This document shows positions 1-8,679 of a stretch of DNA of 64,000 nt, in pieces. The position numbers were made by a program, and so were the translations under genes. The DNA comes from Buttiauxella agrestis. Its GTDB lineage: Bacteria; Pseudomonadota; Gammaproteobacteria; Enterobacterales; Enterobacteriaceae. Under the pieces are notes generated by a model. That model did no database searches. It was given only the letters and a program-made list of their open reading frames with translations, and had not been told where the DNA came from. The stretch is from positions 1,080,763-1,144,762 of the forward strand of contig NZ_UIGI01000001.1 in NCBI RefSeq assembly GCF_900446255.1, in the 5' to 3' direction. The first letter of the stretch is position 1. Each line of letters starts with the position of its first letter.

Positions 1-282
1 GATGCGGGTGAACGCAGCAACTACGGGAATAATAATGCCCGAACTAGCTACGGCGGTCAGGCTAACGGTTTTCAGCCTAACTATGCAGCAAGCGGACATG
101 GCTTACTCGATGGTGTATCCCGTGACTGTTTAACTTCTATGGCTATTGGTACTGCAAATGTAGTTGCCGCAGGTGCAAGCCGTAGCATTACTGGTTTTGG
201 CACCGCAGCTGCATCAGCACTAAATGATATTGGTAAAACCTGTAACGATAATAATTCACGCAGTGGGCCTCCGTTTCATTAA
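1..282 (+). CDS. 3' end of a probable class II microcin structural gene (partial)
   Basis: The reading frame is open from the first base to TAA at 280-282 and gives 93 C-terminal residues; start and leader lie outside the window. The visible part is rich in Asn, Gly, Ser and Tyr, then has a small-residue hydrophobic core (residues about 47-78) bounded by two Cys (43 and 81), and ends in a polar Asn/Ser/Pro tail. Gly/Ala-rich cores and a Cys pair are common in unmodified class II microcins. The assignment rests mainly on what follows: a small membrane protein, a HlyD-type adaptor and a C39-peptidase ABC exporter, the order known for microcin clusters such as that of microcin S. No close homologue is recognised. 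A double-glycine leader would be expected upstream but cannot be seen. Confidence 0.6.
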   Translation, partial: DAGERSNYGNNNARTSYGGQANGFQPNYAASGHGLLDGVSRDCLTSMAIGTANVVAAGASRSITGFGTAAASALNDIGKTCNDNNSRSGPPFH

Positions 283-311
283 ATGTATTGAATGTTAAAA
301 TGGGAAGTATA

Positions 312-545
312 ATGAATATTAGCAATTGCATAAGATTTTCAGTGAAGGTTATTATAGGGTGCGTGCTTATATCATATTTATTTGAAATTACTGGATATAA
401 CCATGTGAATAACTTCGTTAACAAACTAGCTTTGTCATTATTTGTTACTTATGGCTCAATTAAGCTAGCAAAAGAAATATATGATTGGTCACTTTCTCTT
501 TTGAAATGGTTAACTAAATCGCCAGTTTCAAAACCTTTTAATTAA
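312..545 (+). CDS. Candidate microcin immunity protein (77 aa, two membrane segments)
   Basis: Small hydrophobic protein 29 bases after the putative microcin gene. The ATG at 312 is chosen because GGAAG lies 4-5 bases upstream; the same frame extends to a TTG at 288 without a ribosome site. Two hydrophobic stretches (residues about 9-28 and 36-52) predict a two-pass inner membrane protein with a basic C-terminus. Microcin immunity proteins are typically tiny membrane proteins encoded just beside the toxin gene, so function is inferred from size, topology and position. I recognise no family. The AT-rich composition differs from the transporter genes downstream. Confidence 0.5.
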   Translation: MNISNCIRFSVKVIIGCVLISYLFEITGYNHVNNFVNKLALSLFVTYGSIKLAKEIYDWSLSLLKWLTKSPVSKPFN

Positions 546-553
546 TTAAAAAT

Positions 554-586
554 AAATAGTTAGTGAGTTTGTCTCACTAACTATTT
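554..586. terminator. Hairpin terminator after the immunity gene
   Basis: A perfect 14-bp stem (AAATAGTTAGTGAG and its complement) with a 5-base loop starts 8 bases after the immunity stop codon and ends in a short T run. It could end or weaken transcription between the microcin-immunity pair and the exporter genes. Confidence 0.6.
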
Positions 587-678
587 ACAGTGGTTTCATG
601 CCTAGCCTTCAAGATAATCACAAGAGTTAGTTATTTTGCAGTCATAGTTTTCCTTTAAAGAAAACAAGAAAATTATAA

Positions 679-1938
679 ATGAAAATGAGTCTGTTTCGAA
701 AGGAAGCTGTAGACCATCAAAACGATGCAGGACATGGAGATATCATTATTCCGACATCGTTTGGTATATCGTTCAGCGCAACAGCAACGATCGGACTGAT
801 AGCTTTAATTTTTACTTTCCTTTATTGGGGTCAGTATACCCGTAAAGCACACCTGTCCGGCATTGTAATGCCCTCAACCGGGCTGATAAAAATAACACCT
901 CAATATCCCGGATACATCACGGACTTAACGGTTTCGGAAGGTCAGCACGTAGCTGCCAGCGCCCCTCTTTATCACATCAGTGGTGAACGCTATAACGGGC
1001 AAGGAGCTGGAACGCTGGCAGCCATGAGCCTGTCACTGAAAACACAGTATTCGATGCTGACTTCACAGCAGACACTCGAGCAGCGTGATAACAGTCAGCA
1101 ACAGCAGGCCACCCGGCAACGCATTTCCTCCCAGCAGCCACAGCTAAAAAGTGCAGAAGAACGTCTCACTCATGCTGAACATCAGGTGCAGTTATCCGCT
1201 TCCGTTATGAGTCGCTATCAGAAACTCGTCGCCACCCATTACGTTTCAGATATCGAGTATCAACAGAAACAAATCGAGGTCTCTGCAGCACAGGAAAACG
1301 TCGAAAACCAGCGTCAGCAGCTTCTACAGCTACACACCACGCTGGATACGGCCGAAGACGATCTGAAGCACCTCATCACACAGGGCGAAAGCCGGCAGGC
1401 AGAGCTCGACAGACAACTTCAGGGGATCCGACAACAACAGCTTGAGCTGGCGGGCCAGGCAAATTTCACACTGACCTCACCAGTATCCGGCACCGTGGCC
1501 GCCATACTCGTCAGACAGGGGCAGTCAGCCAAAGCGGCAGAGCCGGTCATGACTCTGATACCGGATAATGCCCGCCTGCAGATAGAACTCTATGCATCCA
1601 GCCAGCATGCCGGCTTTATCCAGCCGGGGCAGCGCGTGGCCCTCCGGTTTGCGGCTTTCCCTTACCAGAAGTTCGGTGTTCAGTATGGAACTATCCGCGA
1701 AATCAGCCGGACGACGCTGACCGCCTCCGATTTACTCTCCGTATCCCCGGTAACCTGGAAGGAAAACGAAGGCCACTATCGTGTGATTGTGGTGCCTGAA
1801 CATACGTTTATCCTGGCTTACGGGCGAAACGAACCGCTGAGACCCGGCATGACCCTTGAAGGGGATGTCAGCCTTGATACCCGCCACCTGTGGGAATGGC
1901 TGACCGAGCCACTCTGGAGCCTTAAAGGAAAACTGTAA
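679..1938 (+). CDS. HlyD-family microcin export adaptor (CvaA/MchE-like)
   Basis: Periplasmic adaptor of a type I secretion system, bridging the inner-membrane ABC exporter and an outer membrane TolC-type channel. The 419-residue protein has one N-terminal membrane anchor (about residues 30-52), a long Gln-rich coiled-coil hairpin (about 120-260), and a lipoyl/beta-barrel half with a SPVSGTV motif near residue 267, as in CvaA and MchE of colicin V and microcin H47 export. Its stop overlaps the start of the next gene by one base (TAATG), so the two are translationally coupled. No good ribosome site precedes ATG 679; ATG 685 is an alternative start. Confidence 0.85.
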   Translation: MKMSLFRKEAVDHQNDAGHGDIIIPTSFGISFSATATIGLIALIFTFLYWGQYTRKAHLSGIVMPSTGLIKITPQYPGYITDLTVSEGQHVAASAPLYHISGERYNGQGAGTLAAMSLSLKTQYSMLTSQQTLEQRDNSQQQQATRQRISSQQPQLKSAEERLTHAEHQVQLSASVMSRYQKLVATHYVSDIEYQQKQIEVSAAQENVENQRQQLLQLHTTLDTAEDDLKHLITQGESRQAELDRQLQGIRQQQLELAGQANFTLTSPVSGTVAAILVRQGQSAKAAEPVMTLIPDNARLQIELYASSQHAGFIQPGQRVALRFAAFPYQKFGVQYGTIREISRTTLTASDLLSVSPVTWKENEGHYRVIVVPEHTFILAYGRNEPLRPGMTLEGDVSLDTRHLWEWLTEPLWSLKGKL

Positions 1939-4112
1939 TGGATGTACTGAAATGGACGGGAAGAAAGCATCTTCCGGTGATCCGCCAGACGGAATCGGCC
2001 GAGTGTGGTTTAGCCTGTCTGGCGATGCTGGCCTGCTGGCACGGTCTGCAAACCGATTTACCCACACTACGTGAACGTTTCAGCATTAGTACGCAGGGAA
2101 TGACCCTTCAGCGTCTCATAGAGTGTGCTTCCGGTATTCGCCTGTCTCCCCGCGCTGTCAGGCTTGAGCCTGACGATCTGAAATCCCTGACGCTGCCCTG
2201 CATTCTCCACTGGAACATGAACCATTTTGTCGTGCTTAGCCAGGTTCGGGGAAACAAGCTGGTAATACACGATCCTGACCGGGGAAAACTCACACTTTCC
2301 CTCCGAGAAGTGGGTAAATACTTTACCGGGATCGCCGTGGAGATGACGCCAGCTGGCGATTTTTCGCCACGTAATGAAAAGAAAAAAATCCGCCTCCGCC
2401 AGCTCACCGGGAAAACCCCCGGTTTATTTCCGGCAATGTTACGGATCATCGTTTTTGCCCTGGCGCTGGAAATATTAGCGCTTGGTACCCCTTTACTTAA
2501 CCAGATGGTGATTGATGAAGTGCTGGTTGCGGCCGACCAGAGTCTGCTGACCATTATCATTATCGCCCTGCTGCTGCTGTCCCTGACACAGCTGCTGTTA
2601 TCACTGGCCCGCCAGTGGGCCAGTATCACCTTATCCGTCAATTTTAATATGCAGTGGACCGCCCGGGTGTTTCATCATCTGATACGCCTTCCCCTGACCT
2701 GGTTCGATGCCAGAAGCAAAGGGAGTATCAGTGCCCGCTTTGACGCTGTAGATACCATACAGCAGGCTTTAACCACACAGATTCTCGAGGGGATTCTGGA
2801 TGTGCTTCTTGTTGTGACATCCCTCGGCATGATGTTGCTGTACAGCCCGGAAATGACACTGATAGCCGCTGTGGTGTCTGTTATCTATGCCCTGCTGCGA
2901 GCGCTCTGGTATCCGTCTCTGCGACAGTCCGCAGAAGATACCTGGGATGCCGGTGCCCGGGAGTCCGGCCATTTTCTGGAAACCCTGAACGGGATCCTGA
3001 GCCTGAGGATCAACGGTGTGATTGCCCAGCGTGAAGCCGCCTGGCTTAACCTCAATGTCACACGCAGGAACACGCAGCTACGTCAGAACAGACTGACCAT
3101 GTGCTATGACATTGCACATACGCTGACAGCCAGTCTGGTATCCGCGATTATTCTGTGTAAAGGGGCCGGTGAAGTCCTTAACGGGACATTTACGGTCGGC
3201 ATGCTCGTTGCTTATTTATCCTATCAGGGGCGTTTTTCTGCCAGCATCAGCAGCCTGACAGACAAATTTTTTTCGTGGCGCATGCTGGATATCTATAATG
3301 AACGGCTGGCCGATATTGTGATGAGCCCTGCGGAAGGGCATCAGCCACATGACGAGTCGCTTGATAACAACATGCATGACATAACACCGAAAGTTCAGAG
3401 GGTTGTCTCAGATGAGACACTTCCCCCGTTGTCGCTGGAACACATTATTTTCAGCCATAAAGGCAGTAATACTCAGATTATCAGTGATATATCACTGACT
3501 CTGAATCCGGGTGAGGTCGTGGCCATCACGGGGAAGTCCGGTTGTGGGAAATCGACACTGGTCAAACTTATCCTGGGTATTCATACCCCTGACGAAGGTG
3601 TGATCCGGACTTTCGGTATTCCTCACAACCATCCGGATTATTTTCAGGTTCGCCAACGGATCGGAACGGTACTGCAGGATGATCACCTCTTCCGGGGCTC
3701 TGTCGCGGACAACATCATTTTCTTCAGTGAAGAGCGCTGTCAGGAACGCATGATGCAGTGTGCCCGGCTTGCACTGATTGACAGCGATATTATGGCCATG
3801 CCAATGGGTTACCAGACATTAATTGGTGAAACCGGTGGTGGGCTTTCAGGAGGACAAAAGCAACGGATCCTGCTGGCCCGGGCATTGTATAAGCAACCCG
3901 GTTTTTTATTGCTGGATGAAGCCACCAGTCATCTGGATGTGGAAAGCGAAATCATCATCAGCCAGACACTGAGACAGTCCGGCATATCGGTGCTGCTCAT
4001 TGCCCACCGACCAGAAACACTGGCTTCTGCTGATCGCATCCTCATTATGGATAAAGGCACTATTTTTCAAGAAATCGCAGGAAATCACACATTCATTGTT
4101 AGAAAAAAATGA
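1938..4112 (+). CDS. C39 peptidase ABC exporter for microcin (CvaB/MchF-like)
   Basis: Inner-membrane ABC transporter that cleaves a double-glycine leader and exports the microcin. The N-terminal C39 domain (about 1-140) keeps the catalytic triad: Cys23 in the ECGLACLAM motif, His96 and Asp112. A six-helix membrane domain follows (about 165-450). The ATPase domain has Walker A with Lys538, signature LSGGQKQR, Walker B FLLLDEATSHLD and a switch His. At 724 residues it is slightly longer than CvaB (698). An intact peptidase domain shows that the substrate is a leader peptide type, unlike the BapC exporter at 18.2-20.3 kb, which lacks the Cys. Confidence 0.9.
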   Translation: MDVLKWTGRKHLPVIRQTESAECGLACLAMLACWHGLQTDLPTLRERFSISTQGMTLQRLIECASGIRLSPRAVRLEPDDLKSLTLPCILHWNMNHFVVLSQVRGNKLVIHDPDRGKLTLSLREVGKYFTGIAVEMTPAGDFSPRNEKKKIRLRQLTGKTPGLFPAMLRIIVFALALEILALGTPLLNQMVIDEVLVAADQSLLTIIIIALLLLSLTQLLLSLARQWASITLSVNFNMQWTARVFHHLIRLPLTWFDARSKGSISARFDAVDTIQQALTTQILEGILDVLLVVTSLGMMLLYSPEMTLIAAVVSVIYALLRALWYPSLRQSAEDTWDAGARESGHFLETLNGILSLRINGVIAQREAAWLNLNVTRRNTQLRQNRLTMCYDIAHTLTASLVSAIILCKGAGEVLNGTFTVGMLVAYLSYQGRFSASISSLTDKFFSWRMLDIYNERLADIVMSPAEGHQPHDESLDNNMHDITPKVQRVVSDETLPPLSLEHIIFSHKGSNTQIISDISLTLNPGEVVAITGKSGCGKSTLVKLILGIHTPDEGVIRTFGIPHNHPDYFQVRQRIGTVLQDDHLFRGSVADNIIFFSEERCQERMMQCARLALIDSDIMAMPMGYQTLIGETGGGLSGGQKQRILLARALYKQPGFLLLDEATSHLDVESEIIISQTLRQSGISVLLIAHRPETLASADRILIMDKGTIFQEIAGNHTFIVRKK

Positions 4113-4162
4113 ATAGTATTTTAGGTTCGGCGGATTAGATTTCCTTTTATCGCAGACACAAA

Positions 4163-4194
4163 AAAGCCCGCTTAACTTTCGTTAAGCGGGCTTT
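4163..4194. terminator. Bidirectional terminator beside the left att site
   Basis: A 14-bp stem (AAAGCCCGCTTAAC and complement) with a TTTC loop and flanking A/T runs. It can end the exporter transcript from the left. It matches in position and partly in sequence the terminator just beyond ssrA at 16484-16515, which suggests that this was once the ssrA terminator, displaced when the satellite inserted. Confidence 0.75.
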
Positions 4195-4210
4195 CGACTT
4201 CATCATATGG

Positions 4211-4249
4211 CTCTGGTAACCACTGACGGAGATTTTGGTGGGCTGGGGG
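4211..4249. other. Left attachment site of the satellite (degenerate ssrA 3' flank)
   Basis: This stretch resembles 16534-16575 across the ssrA 3' end: both have CTCTGGTAA, then TTTTGGTGG and GCTGGGGG in the same order and orientation. Similarity stops after GCTGGGGG, where the right copy continues into ssrA and the left copy continues into the element. That is the expected pattern for the two ends of an element integrated in the tmRNA gene. The copy lacks one base relative to ssrA and is not part of a functional tmRNA. Confidence 0.7.
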
Positions 4250-4311
4250 AATCTGAATAATTCTCTTAATTTCTTGTTTATATTGAATTTTTATTAATTC
4301 AACTTTCAATG

Positions 4312-4333
4312 GTATACCTAAGCGTATACCAAT
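4312..4333. repeat. Probable integrase arm-type site, left arm
   Basis: A 22-bp sequence, GTATACCTAAGC followed by GTATACCAAT, is repeated with one mismatch at 16405-16426 in the same orientation. Each copy lies just inside an end of the satellite (about 65 and 130 bp from the att cores). Placement flanking the core in the circular form is what arm-type integrase or Vis sites look like; binding is inferred. Confidence 0.5.
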
Positions 4334-4434
4334 GGCGTATCCCAGTGAGTCTGATGTTTGTTTTTCAACCAGTTTACGTTGTTCATACATTTTGAATTTC
4401 AGAAAAAAACTTTTTTTTGGTTTAACTACTCACT

Positions 4435-4519
4435 CTGTTCACCATGAGTATTTATGTTTTAAAATCATATTGTTAGGTGATGATTAGACGGTGAAGGGTG
4501 AATAATCCATTCTTCACCC
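4435..4519. other. crr-like second iteron cluster of the satellite replicon
   Basis: Contains one perfect inverted copy (4435-4443) of the nonamer GGTGAACAG found in the origin at 10.1 kb, plus GGTGAA, GGGTGAA and TTCACCC variants at 4490-4519. P4 needs two cis elements for replication, ori1 and crr, both with alpha-binding iterons and several kilobases apart, with crr on the far side of alpha. Position and motif fit crr, but only one iteron is perfect. The rest of 4250-4586 shows no supportable gene. Confidence 0.5.
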
Positions 4520-4586
4520 GATCAGAAGGTATTCTCTAGCTAAAATGCGTTCTGAGCTTAGTTCAATCAAAATATTTAATGCTAGG

Positions 4587-5150
4587 TTAAGTCTGTTTTG
4601 TGATTTTTGTTATTGATTTATTTATGTTTTTTAGCTCGGAAACAATCTTGCTTCCTGAGCTATTATCTCCCGCTGAATTTCTTGCGAAAGAATGAACTTC
4701 AAGATAACTAGTATTTACAATGGCGGATTTGCGGAAAGACCTACTATTTGCTTTGTAAAAGGTTGTCTTAACACTGACGACTTCACCCTTAAGCCAATCT
4801 TTCAATCCTTGATAATTTCCTAGCATGGATACTCTTGATGCGCCGGGGGCCAGGAAAGGAATTCCAGTGATTAAGGCTCCCTCAGTCATTTCTGGAGGTA
4901 ACTCGCCAGCATATGCTCTCTGAGGAAGTTTTTTGTCTGTACTAAACTTGACGTCCTTAGCTGGACTTTTACCAATATTTTTAATAACAAGATTGATAAC
5001 AGTTTTAGCATCTTTATCTTGTTCAAGATAAACGATTATGTCAGGGCTTGAATTGTCTTTATATATTAAGTAACTGATAAATGAAGAAATTATTGCAACT
5101 AGCATCATCAATAAATTAACTATCAAACCGCCTGTTTGAATACTATCCAT
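4587..5150 (-). CDS. Unknown single-pass membrane protein of the satellite (187 aa)
   Basis: I do not recognise this protein. It has one membrane segment near the N-terminus (about residues 7-28) followed by about 150 residues that look like a beta-rich domain (DIIVYLEQD, VINLVIKNIGKSPAKDV), resembling an Ig-like fold, and a Lys/Ser/Asn-rich tail. It lies downstream of alpha, beyond that operon's terminator, between crr and the origin-proximal genes, a place where P4 has no homologue. It is AT-rich compared with alpha, so it is probably cargo acquired separately. The ribosome site is weak (GGGA). Its role is unknown; a defence or surface-exclusion function would be speculation. Confidence 0.6.
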   Translation of the reverse strand: MDSIQTGGLIVNLLMMLVAIISSFISYLIYKDNSSPDIIVYLEQDKDAKTVINLVIKNIGKSPAKDVKFSTDKKLPQRAYAGELPPEMTEGALITGIPFLAPGASRVSMLGNYQGLKDWLKGEVVSVKTTFYKANSRSFRKSAIVNTSYLEVHSFARNSAGDNSSGSKIVSELKNINKSITKITKQT

Positions 5151-5223
5151 TTAATAATTCCCGACGTTTTAAAAATGTAGTTATTTTAATATGTTACCTC
5201 TGTAAAGCACAAAATACGATCCT

Positions 5224-5246
5224 AAAAAAACCGGCTTGTGCCGGTT
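5224..5246 (-). terminator. Terminator of the satellite left operon
   Basis: Stem ACCGGC/GCCGGT with loop TTGT, followed on the minus strand by a run of T, directly after the alpha stop codon. Confidence 0.8.
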
Positions 5247-5253
5247 TGTCAGG

Positions 5254-7584
5254 TTAAATCGCGAGTGTGTCATCGCACTTGGGTAGCCAGTCGGAGTTAC
5301 TTTCATCCGTCAGCGTGATGTTAGTTTGTGTCCCCTGTCGGGTATGGCGTTTCTCGTAGTTCACCCCGTACTCTTTGAGCATCATCGGCAGTCCCAGCCC
5401 GAACATTTTCAGGCTCAGCACATTCTTGTAGCCGTTCGCCTCCATATAAGTCAGGTAGGCATGGTAAAGATAGTTACGGGGCTGTCGCGGGACGATATTG
5501 GCGTTACCCATATACATGCCGTTCGGCTGTTCCAGTGCTTCGAGGTAGCCGCAAAAATCAAATACCGGATCAGCATCGCGCTTGATGTTAATCGCCTCGT
5601 CAGAGTTCTGCTGTGCCTGGAGCAAGTTGCGCGCCGTCGCCGGTTGGCTGAACTGCTGCATAAGCTGGCGCACGATAACAGCCAGCTCCCGCGAGATTTT
5701 ATCCCTGAGTTGCGGGTCGCGTTCTTCCGGGGCAATCTGCTCCGGGAAATGCAGAATGACACGACGACGGGAAACACCGCCGCTGCGGTCGGTAAAACGC
5801 ATCGGGTTGTTGTTCACGGCCAGTATCACCGCCGGGATATGCGTCGAATAGGCGTCGCGGTATTTCGGGTCGACTGAGACCGCATCCCCGCCGGTGATGG
5901 CTTTAATCCCGGCACCGTCACCGCTCCATTTCTCCTGGTCAGGAAGAATAATCAACGAGTAGCCAATGACCGCCGCACGTTCGCGGGATGATTCCAGCGT
6001 CTCGATGGTGGCTGAGGTGGTGTTGTCCTTCCCGGCGAGCATAGTGGCAATTTCGGCCATGATACTTTTCCCGCTGCCCCCTGGTCCGGTCACTTCGAGA
6101 AATAGTTGCCAGTCGTAGCGGTTCGCCAGCACCATAAACAGGGCGGCGAGAATAATGTCGCGCTTCTGTGCGTTCCGTCCTGCGGCACGGTCGAGCCACT
6201 GCCAGAAATGGGGTGCATCGCGCTCCAGCGTTTCACCGGCCACCGGCGGGGTGAAATCCACATCACACAGGGTGCGCAGCCAGTGCGTTTTGCTGTGCGG
6301 ATTAAAGATGCCGCTGGTCGTATCGAGTACGCCATTACGAAAACCGATTAAACGCCGTGCCGGGGCTTCGTGCTGGGCGAGAATCAGTTTCAGCGTATCG
6401 ACCACCGCCGAGATTTTCCCCGATGAGAAACCGGCGCCGATACGCTGGAACAGTGCCGCCACATCGCGGGCAAACTGCGTGGACGGCAGCACTTTCCATG
6501 CCCCGGCGTCATAGCGGGAAATAATCTCGCCATTCGGATCAACCGCCAGCGCGTGGCCGTAATGCTCTGATACCCGCATCGCCTTTTCACTGGTACTCAT
6601 GGCGGTAAATTCGGCCTCGCTCATTTGCTCGAACGGGCTGACCGCCGGTGCTTTTACGGTTTCCTGCAATGCGCTGCGGGTAGCTTCTTCCCCGTGCTGC
6701 ATAAATGCATCATTCCAGTCACCAAATACCGGCGGCAGCGCGACAATTCCCTGACAGGCACTGGCGGCGGCTGCGGCTTTGGTCTGTCCGTCGCCGTTGA
6801 GGTCACGGTCGGCGGCAATGATGAGCTGCTGCGCCGGGTGGCGCTCCCGGACAAGGCTTGCCAGAGAAAGAAGGTTCACGGACGAAAGCGCCACCAGAAC
6901 GGTATCGCCGGTGAGCTGGTTCACCGTCAGGCCGGTGGCGTAACCCTCCACTAACCAGAGCCGTTTTGAGGCGGTGTTTTTCCCCTCGATGGTGTGGCAG
7001 GTGCCTTTCACCTGACCGCCTTTGAGCGTGCGTTTGGTGCCACCGGCGTTGATGAGCTGGAGGTTAACCAGTTCCCCCTCCGGGGTGTGCAGCGGCACAA
7101 GCACATCACCGGCGCGGTAAGTGATGGTCGCCACTTTATGCGTGGTGGTCAGCACCTGACAGGCTCGCTGTGCTAACCCCTTGCGGGTGAGATAGGCATT
7201 GCCGGTGGTCGTGCGGCTCGCTTCCAGTAAACGGGCGGCCAGCGCGGCGGCCTCTTTCATCGCTTTCTCGCTGTCCGGGGCACTGGCGACTTCATCCGCT
7301 GGCACCGGCGGCAGATTGCCGGTCACGCTGTTGACCTGGCTTGCCGCTTCCGCAACCGACACGGCCAGCGCTTTTGAGACCAGACTCAGGCCGTCACCGG
7401 CTCCGCACTGGTTACAGTACCAGGTGCCGCGCCCGTCTTTGTCGTCAAAGCGAAAACGGTCTTTACCCTGACACACCGGACAGGGCTGATGGCGGTTAAG
7501 CACCACATTCACGCCCAGCGCCGGGAGGATGTGCGGCCACTGACCTTTAGCGGCGTTCACGGCTTCGGTAACTTTCATGTTCAT
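5254..7584 (-). CDS. P4-type alpha replication protein (primase, SF3 helicase, origin binding)
   Basis: The 776-residue length is almost that of P4 alpha (777). The N-terminus has a zinc-binding motif (CPVC, then CNQC around residues 35-62). The primase TOPRIM-like centre has EGYATG with Glu at 213, the motif known to be essential for P4 alpha priming. The superfamily 3 helicase domain has Walker A GPGGSGKS at 500-507. The C-terminal part of P4 alpha binds GGTGAACAG-type iterons, which occur at 10079-10172 and 4435-4519 here. It is last in the leftward operon, preceded by cnr. ATG 7584 has AAGGA upstream. It allows plasmid-like or helper-phage-driven replication of the satellite independent of host DnaG and DnaB. 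Confidence 0.95.
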   Translation of the reverse strand: MNMKVTEAVNAAKGQWPHILPALGVNVVLNRHQPCPVCQGKDRFRFDDKDGRGTWYCNQCGAGDGLSLVSKALAVSVAEAASQVNSVTGNLPPVPADEVASAPDSEKAMKEAAALAARLLEASRTTTGNAYLTRKGLAQRACQVLTTTHKVATITYRAGDVLVPLHTPEGELVNLQLINAGGTKRTLKGGQVKGTCHTIEGKNTASKRLWLVEGYATGLTVNQLTGDTVLVALSSVNLLSLASLVRERHPAQQLIIAADRDLNGDGQTKAAAAASACQGIVALPPVFGDWNDAFMQHGEEATRSALQETVKAPAVSPFEQMSEAEFTAMSTSEKAMRVSEHYGHALAVDPNGEIISRYDAGAWKVLPSTQFARDVAALFQRIGAGFSSGKISAVVDTLKLILAQHEAPARRLIGFRNGVLDTTSGIFNPHSKTHWLRTLCDVDFTPPVAGETLERDAPHFWQWLDRAAGRNAQKRDIILAALFMVLANRYDWQLFLEVTGPGGSGKSIMAEIATMLAGKDNTTSATIETLESSRERAAVIGYSLIILPDQEKWSGDGAGIKAITGGDAVSVDPKYRDAYSTHIPAVILAVNNNPMRFTDRSGGVSRRRVILHFPEQIAPEERDPQLRDKISRELAVIVRQLMQQFSQPATARNLLQAQQNSDEAINIKRDADPVFDFCGYLEALEQPNGMYMGNANIVPRQPRNYLYHAYLTYMEANGYKNVLSLKMFGLGLPMMLKEYGVNYEKRHTRQGTQTNITLTDESNSDWLPKCDDTLAI

Positions 7585-7594
7585 TGTTTTTTCC

Positions 7595-7918
7595 TTACGG
7601 CTGCGCCGGTTGCGTTAAGTGGCGGGTGCAGAGTTCATCCATGACGGCCAGCCCGAGAAACGACAGCGCCGGTGTGGTTTTCAGTGCGCCGCTTTCCAGT
7701 AAGTCCTCCAGTAACGCACAGGCAATTTCCCGGCCTTTCTCCAGTCCGTGCTGGCGCAGATAAAACCCCTCCAGTTCACCGGCAATGGCATCCTCCACCA
7801 CGCCGAGCGTGAGCTGTGGAAAGCGTTTCTGACACTGGCAGACGGTCAGCCAGGCACAGGCCACGGCGCGACGGTAAAGCGCTGCACGCAGAACGGGTGA
7901 CAGTGGCATTCTTTTCAT
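7595..7918 (-). CDS. cnr: Cnr-like copy-number regulator of the satellite
   Basis: A 107-residue protein directly upstream of alpha (10-base gap). In P4 the 106-residue Cnr is encoded immediately upstream of alpha and acts on alpha to prevent over-replication. Length and position match; I do not recall the P4 sequence well enough to confirm by residues. The start ATG 7918 has GGAG upstream and overlaps the TGA of the preceding gene (ATGA), showing translational coupling. The protein is Leu/Ala-rich and probably all-helical, with no enzymatic motif. Confidence 0.65.
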   Translation of the reverse strand: MKRMPLSPVLRAALYRRAVACAWLTVCQCQKRFPQLTLGVVEDAIAGELEGFYLRQHGLEKGREIACALLEDLLESGALKTTPALSFLGLAVMDELCTRHLTQPAQP

Positions 7919-8172
7919 TGGTTTTTCTCCGGAGCCATCCAGCTCATATTGCAGCGTTCAACCACACCGTCGAGCTGGGTAGTCATCAGAAACAGCAGGG
8001 AAGCGAGTTGCGTCTGCTGTGCGGGTGGTTGTTTCAACACGGTGCATTCCTGATGCTCCAGCAAATCACCGGCGAACTGGCCGACACGTAATAAATGCTC
8101 AAGGCAACGCAGGTCATCATGCGTAATGGTGGCGTTAATTCCTGATGGTGTTACCGGCTGCGTGATATCCAT
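7915..8172 (-). CDS. Small satellite left-operon protein (85 aa), unknown
   Basis: The start ATG 8172 has AGGAG eight bases upstream; an earlier ATG at 8217 has no ribosome site. The protein looks helical and acidic to neutral, with one Cys in the middle and one near the end, and no known motif. It overlaps cnr by four bases. P4 carries its derepression protein epsilon (95 aa) among the small genes of this operon, so this or one of the next two genes may play that role, but the sequence does not decide it. Confidence 0.6.
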   Translation of the reverse strand: MDITQPVTPSGINATITHDDLRCLEHLLRVGQFAGDLLEHQECTVLKQPPAQQTQLASLLFLMTTQLDGVVERCNMSWMAPEKNQ

Positions 8173-8239
8173 GATTCGGTCTCCTGAGGGGGTGCGAAGC
8201 CCTGTGCAGATACGCACATAAATTGAATGAGTGATTTAA

Positions 8240-8677
8240 TTACAGATAATGGCGGTAGCTGGTATCCGGTTCCGGGCGGGGAATATCACGCCACGAATAC
8301 GCCACCGGTTTATTTTTAATAACCGGTCTGTTCTCTTCCGGATAAATATCAATATTCCGTTTACGCCAGATTTGTAATACCGTGTCATTCGTTATTATTT
8401 TCAGCACGGTATAACGGTTCTCAGGGTTTCGCTTAAACACGTCAGGACGAATACAGGTAAATTCCCGCAAAAAACGCCCGAGCGGTATTTCAATCACCTG
8501 CCCGTCAGACTCAATACGGATAAGGATGGTGTAAGGCTTGCGGAACGGGTTCCAGACCATATCCGGGCAGCGGTAAGGCAAATCCCACGGAATGCCATCG
8601 GCCAGAATGCCCACCACCGTCACAGCGGCATAAATATCCGTGCGGTATCTTTCGCCCGGCTGAGGAAAATCAAACAT
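8240..8677 (-). CDS. Satellite left-operon protein (145 aa), unknown
   Basis: Opens two bases after the preceding gene, with GGGGAAT upstream of ATG 8677. It appears mostly beta-stranded with several aromatic and Pro residues (GERYRTDIYAAVTVVG, then IPLGRFLREFTC) and a basic C-terminus. No catalytic or DNA-binding motif is visible. Its tight packing in the operon supports a real gene typical of P4-like elements; the function is unknown to me. Confidence 0.65.
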   Translation of the reverse strand: MFDFPQPGERYRTDIYAAVTVVGILADGIPWDLPYRCPDMVWNPFRKPYTILIRIESDGQVIEIPLGRFLREFTCIRPDVFKRNPENRYTVLKIITNDTVLQIWRKRNIDIYPEENRPVIKNKPVAYSWRDIPRPEPDTSYRHYL

Positions 8678-8679
8678 GT

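Noticed and set aside
4172-4390. 72-codon frame across the left attachment site
   Set aside because: It spans the att junction and a terminator stem; the apparent peptide is a translation of these sites.
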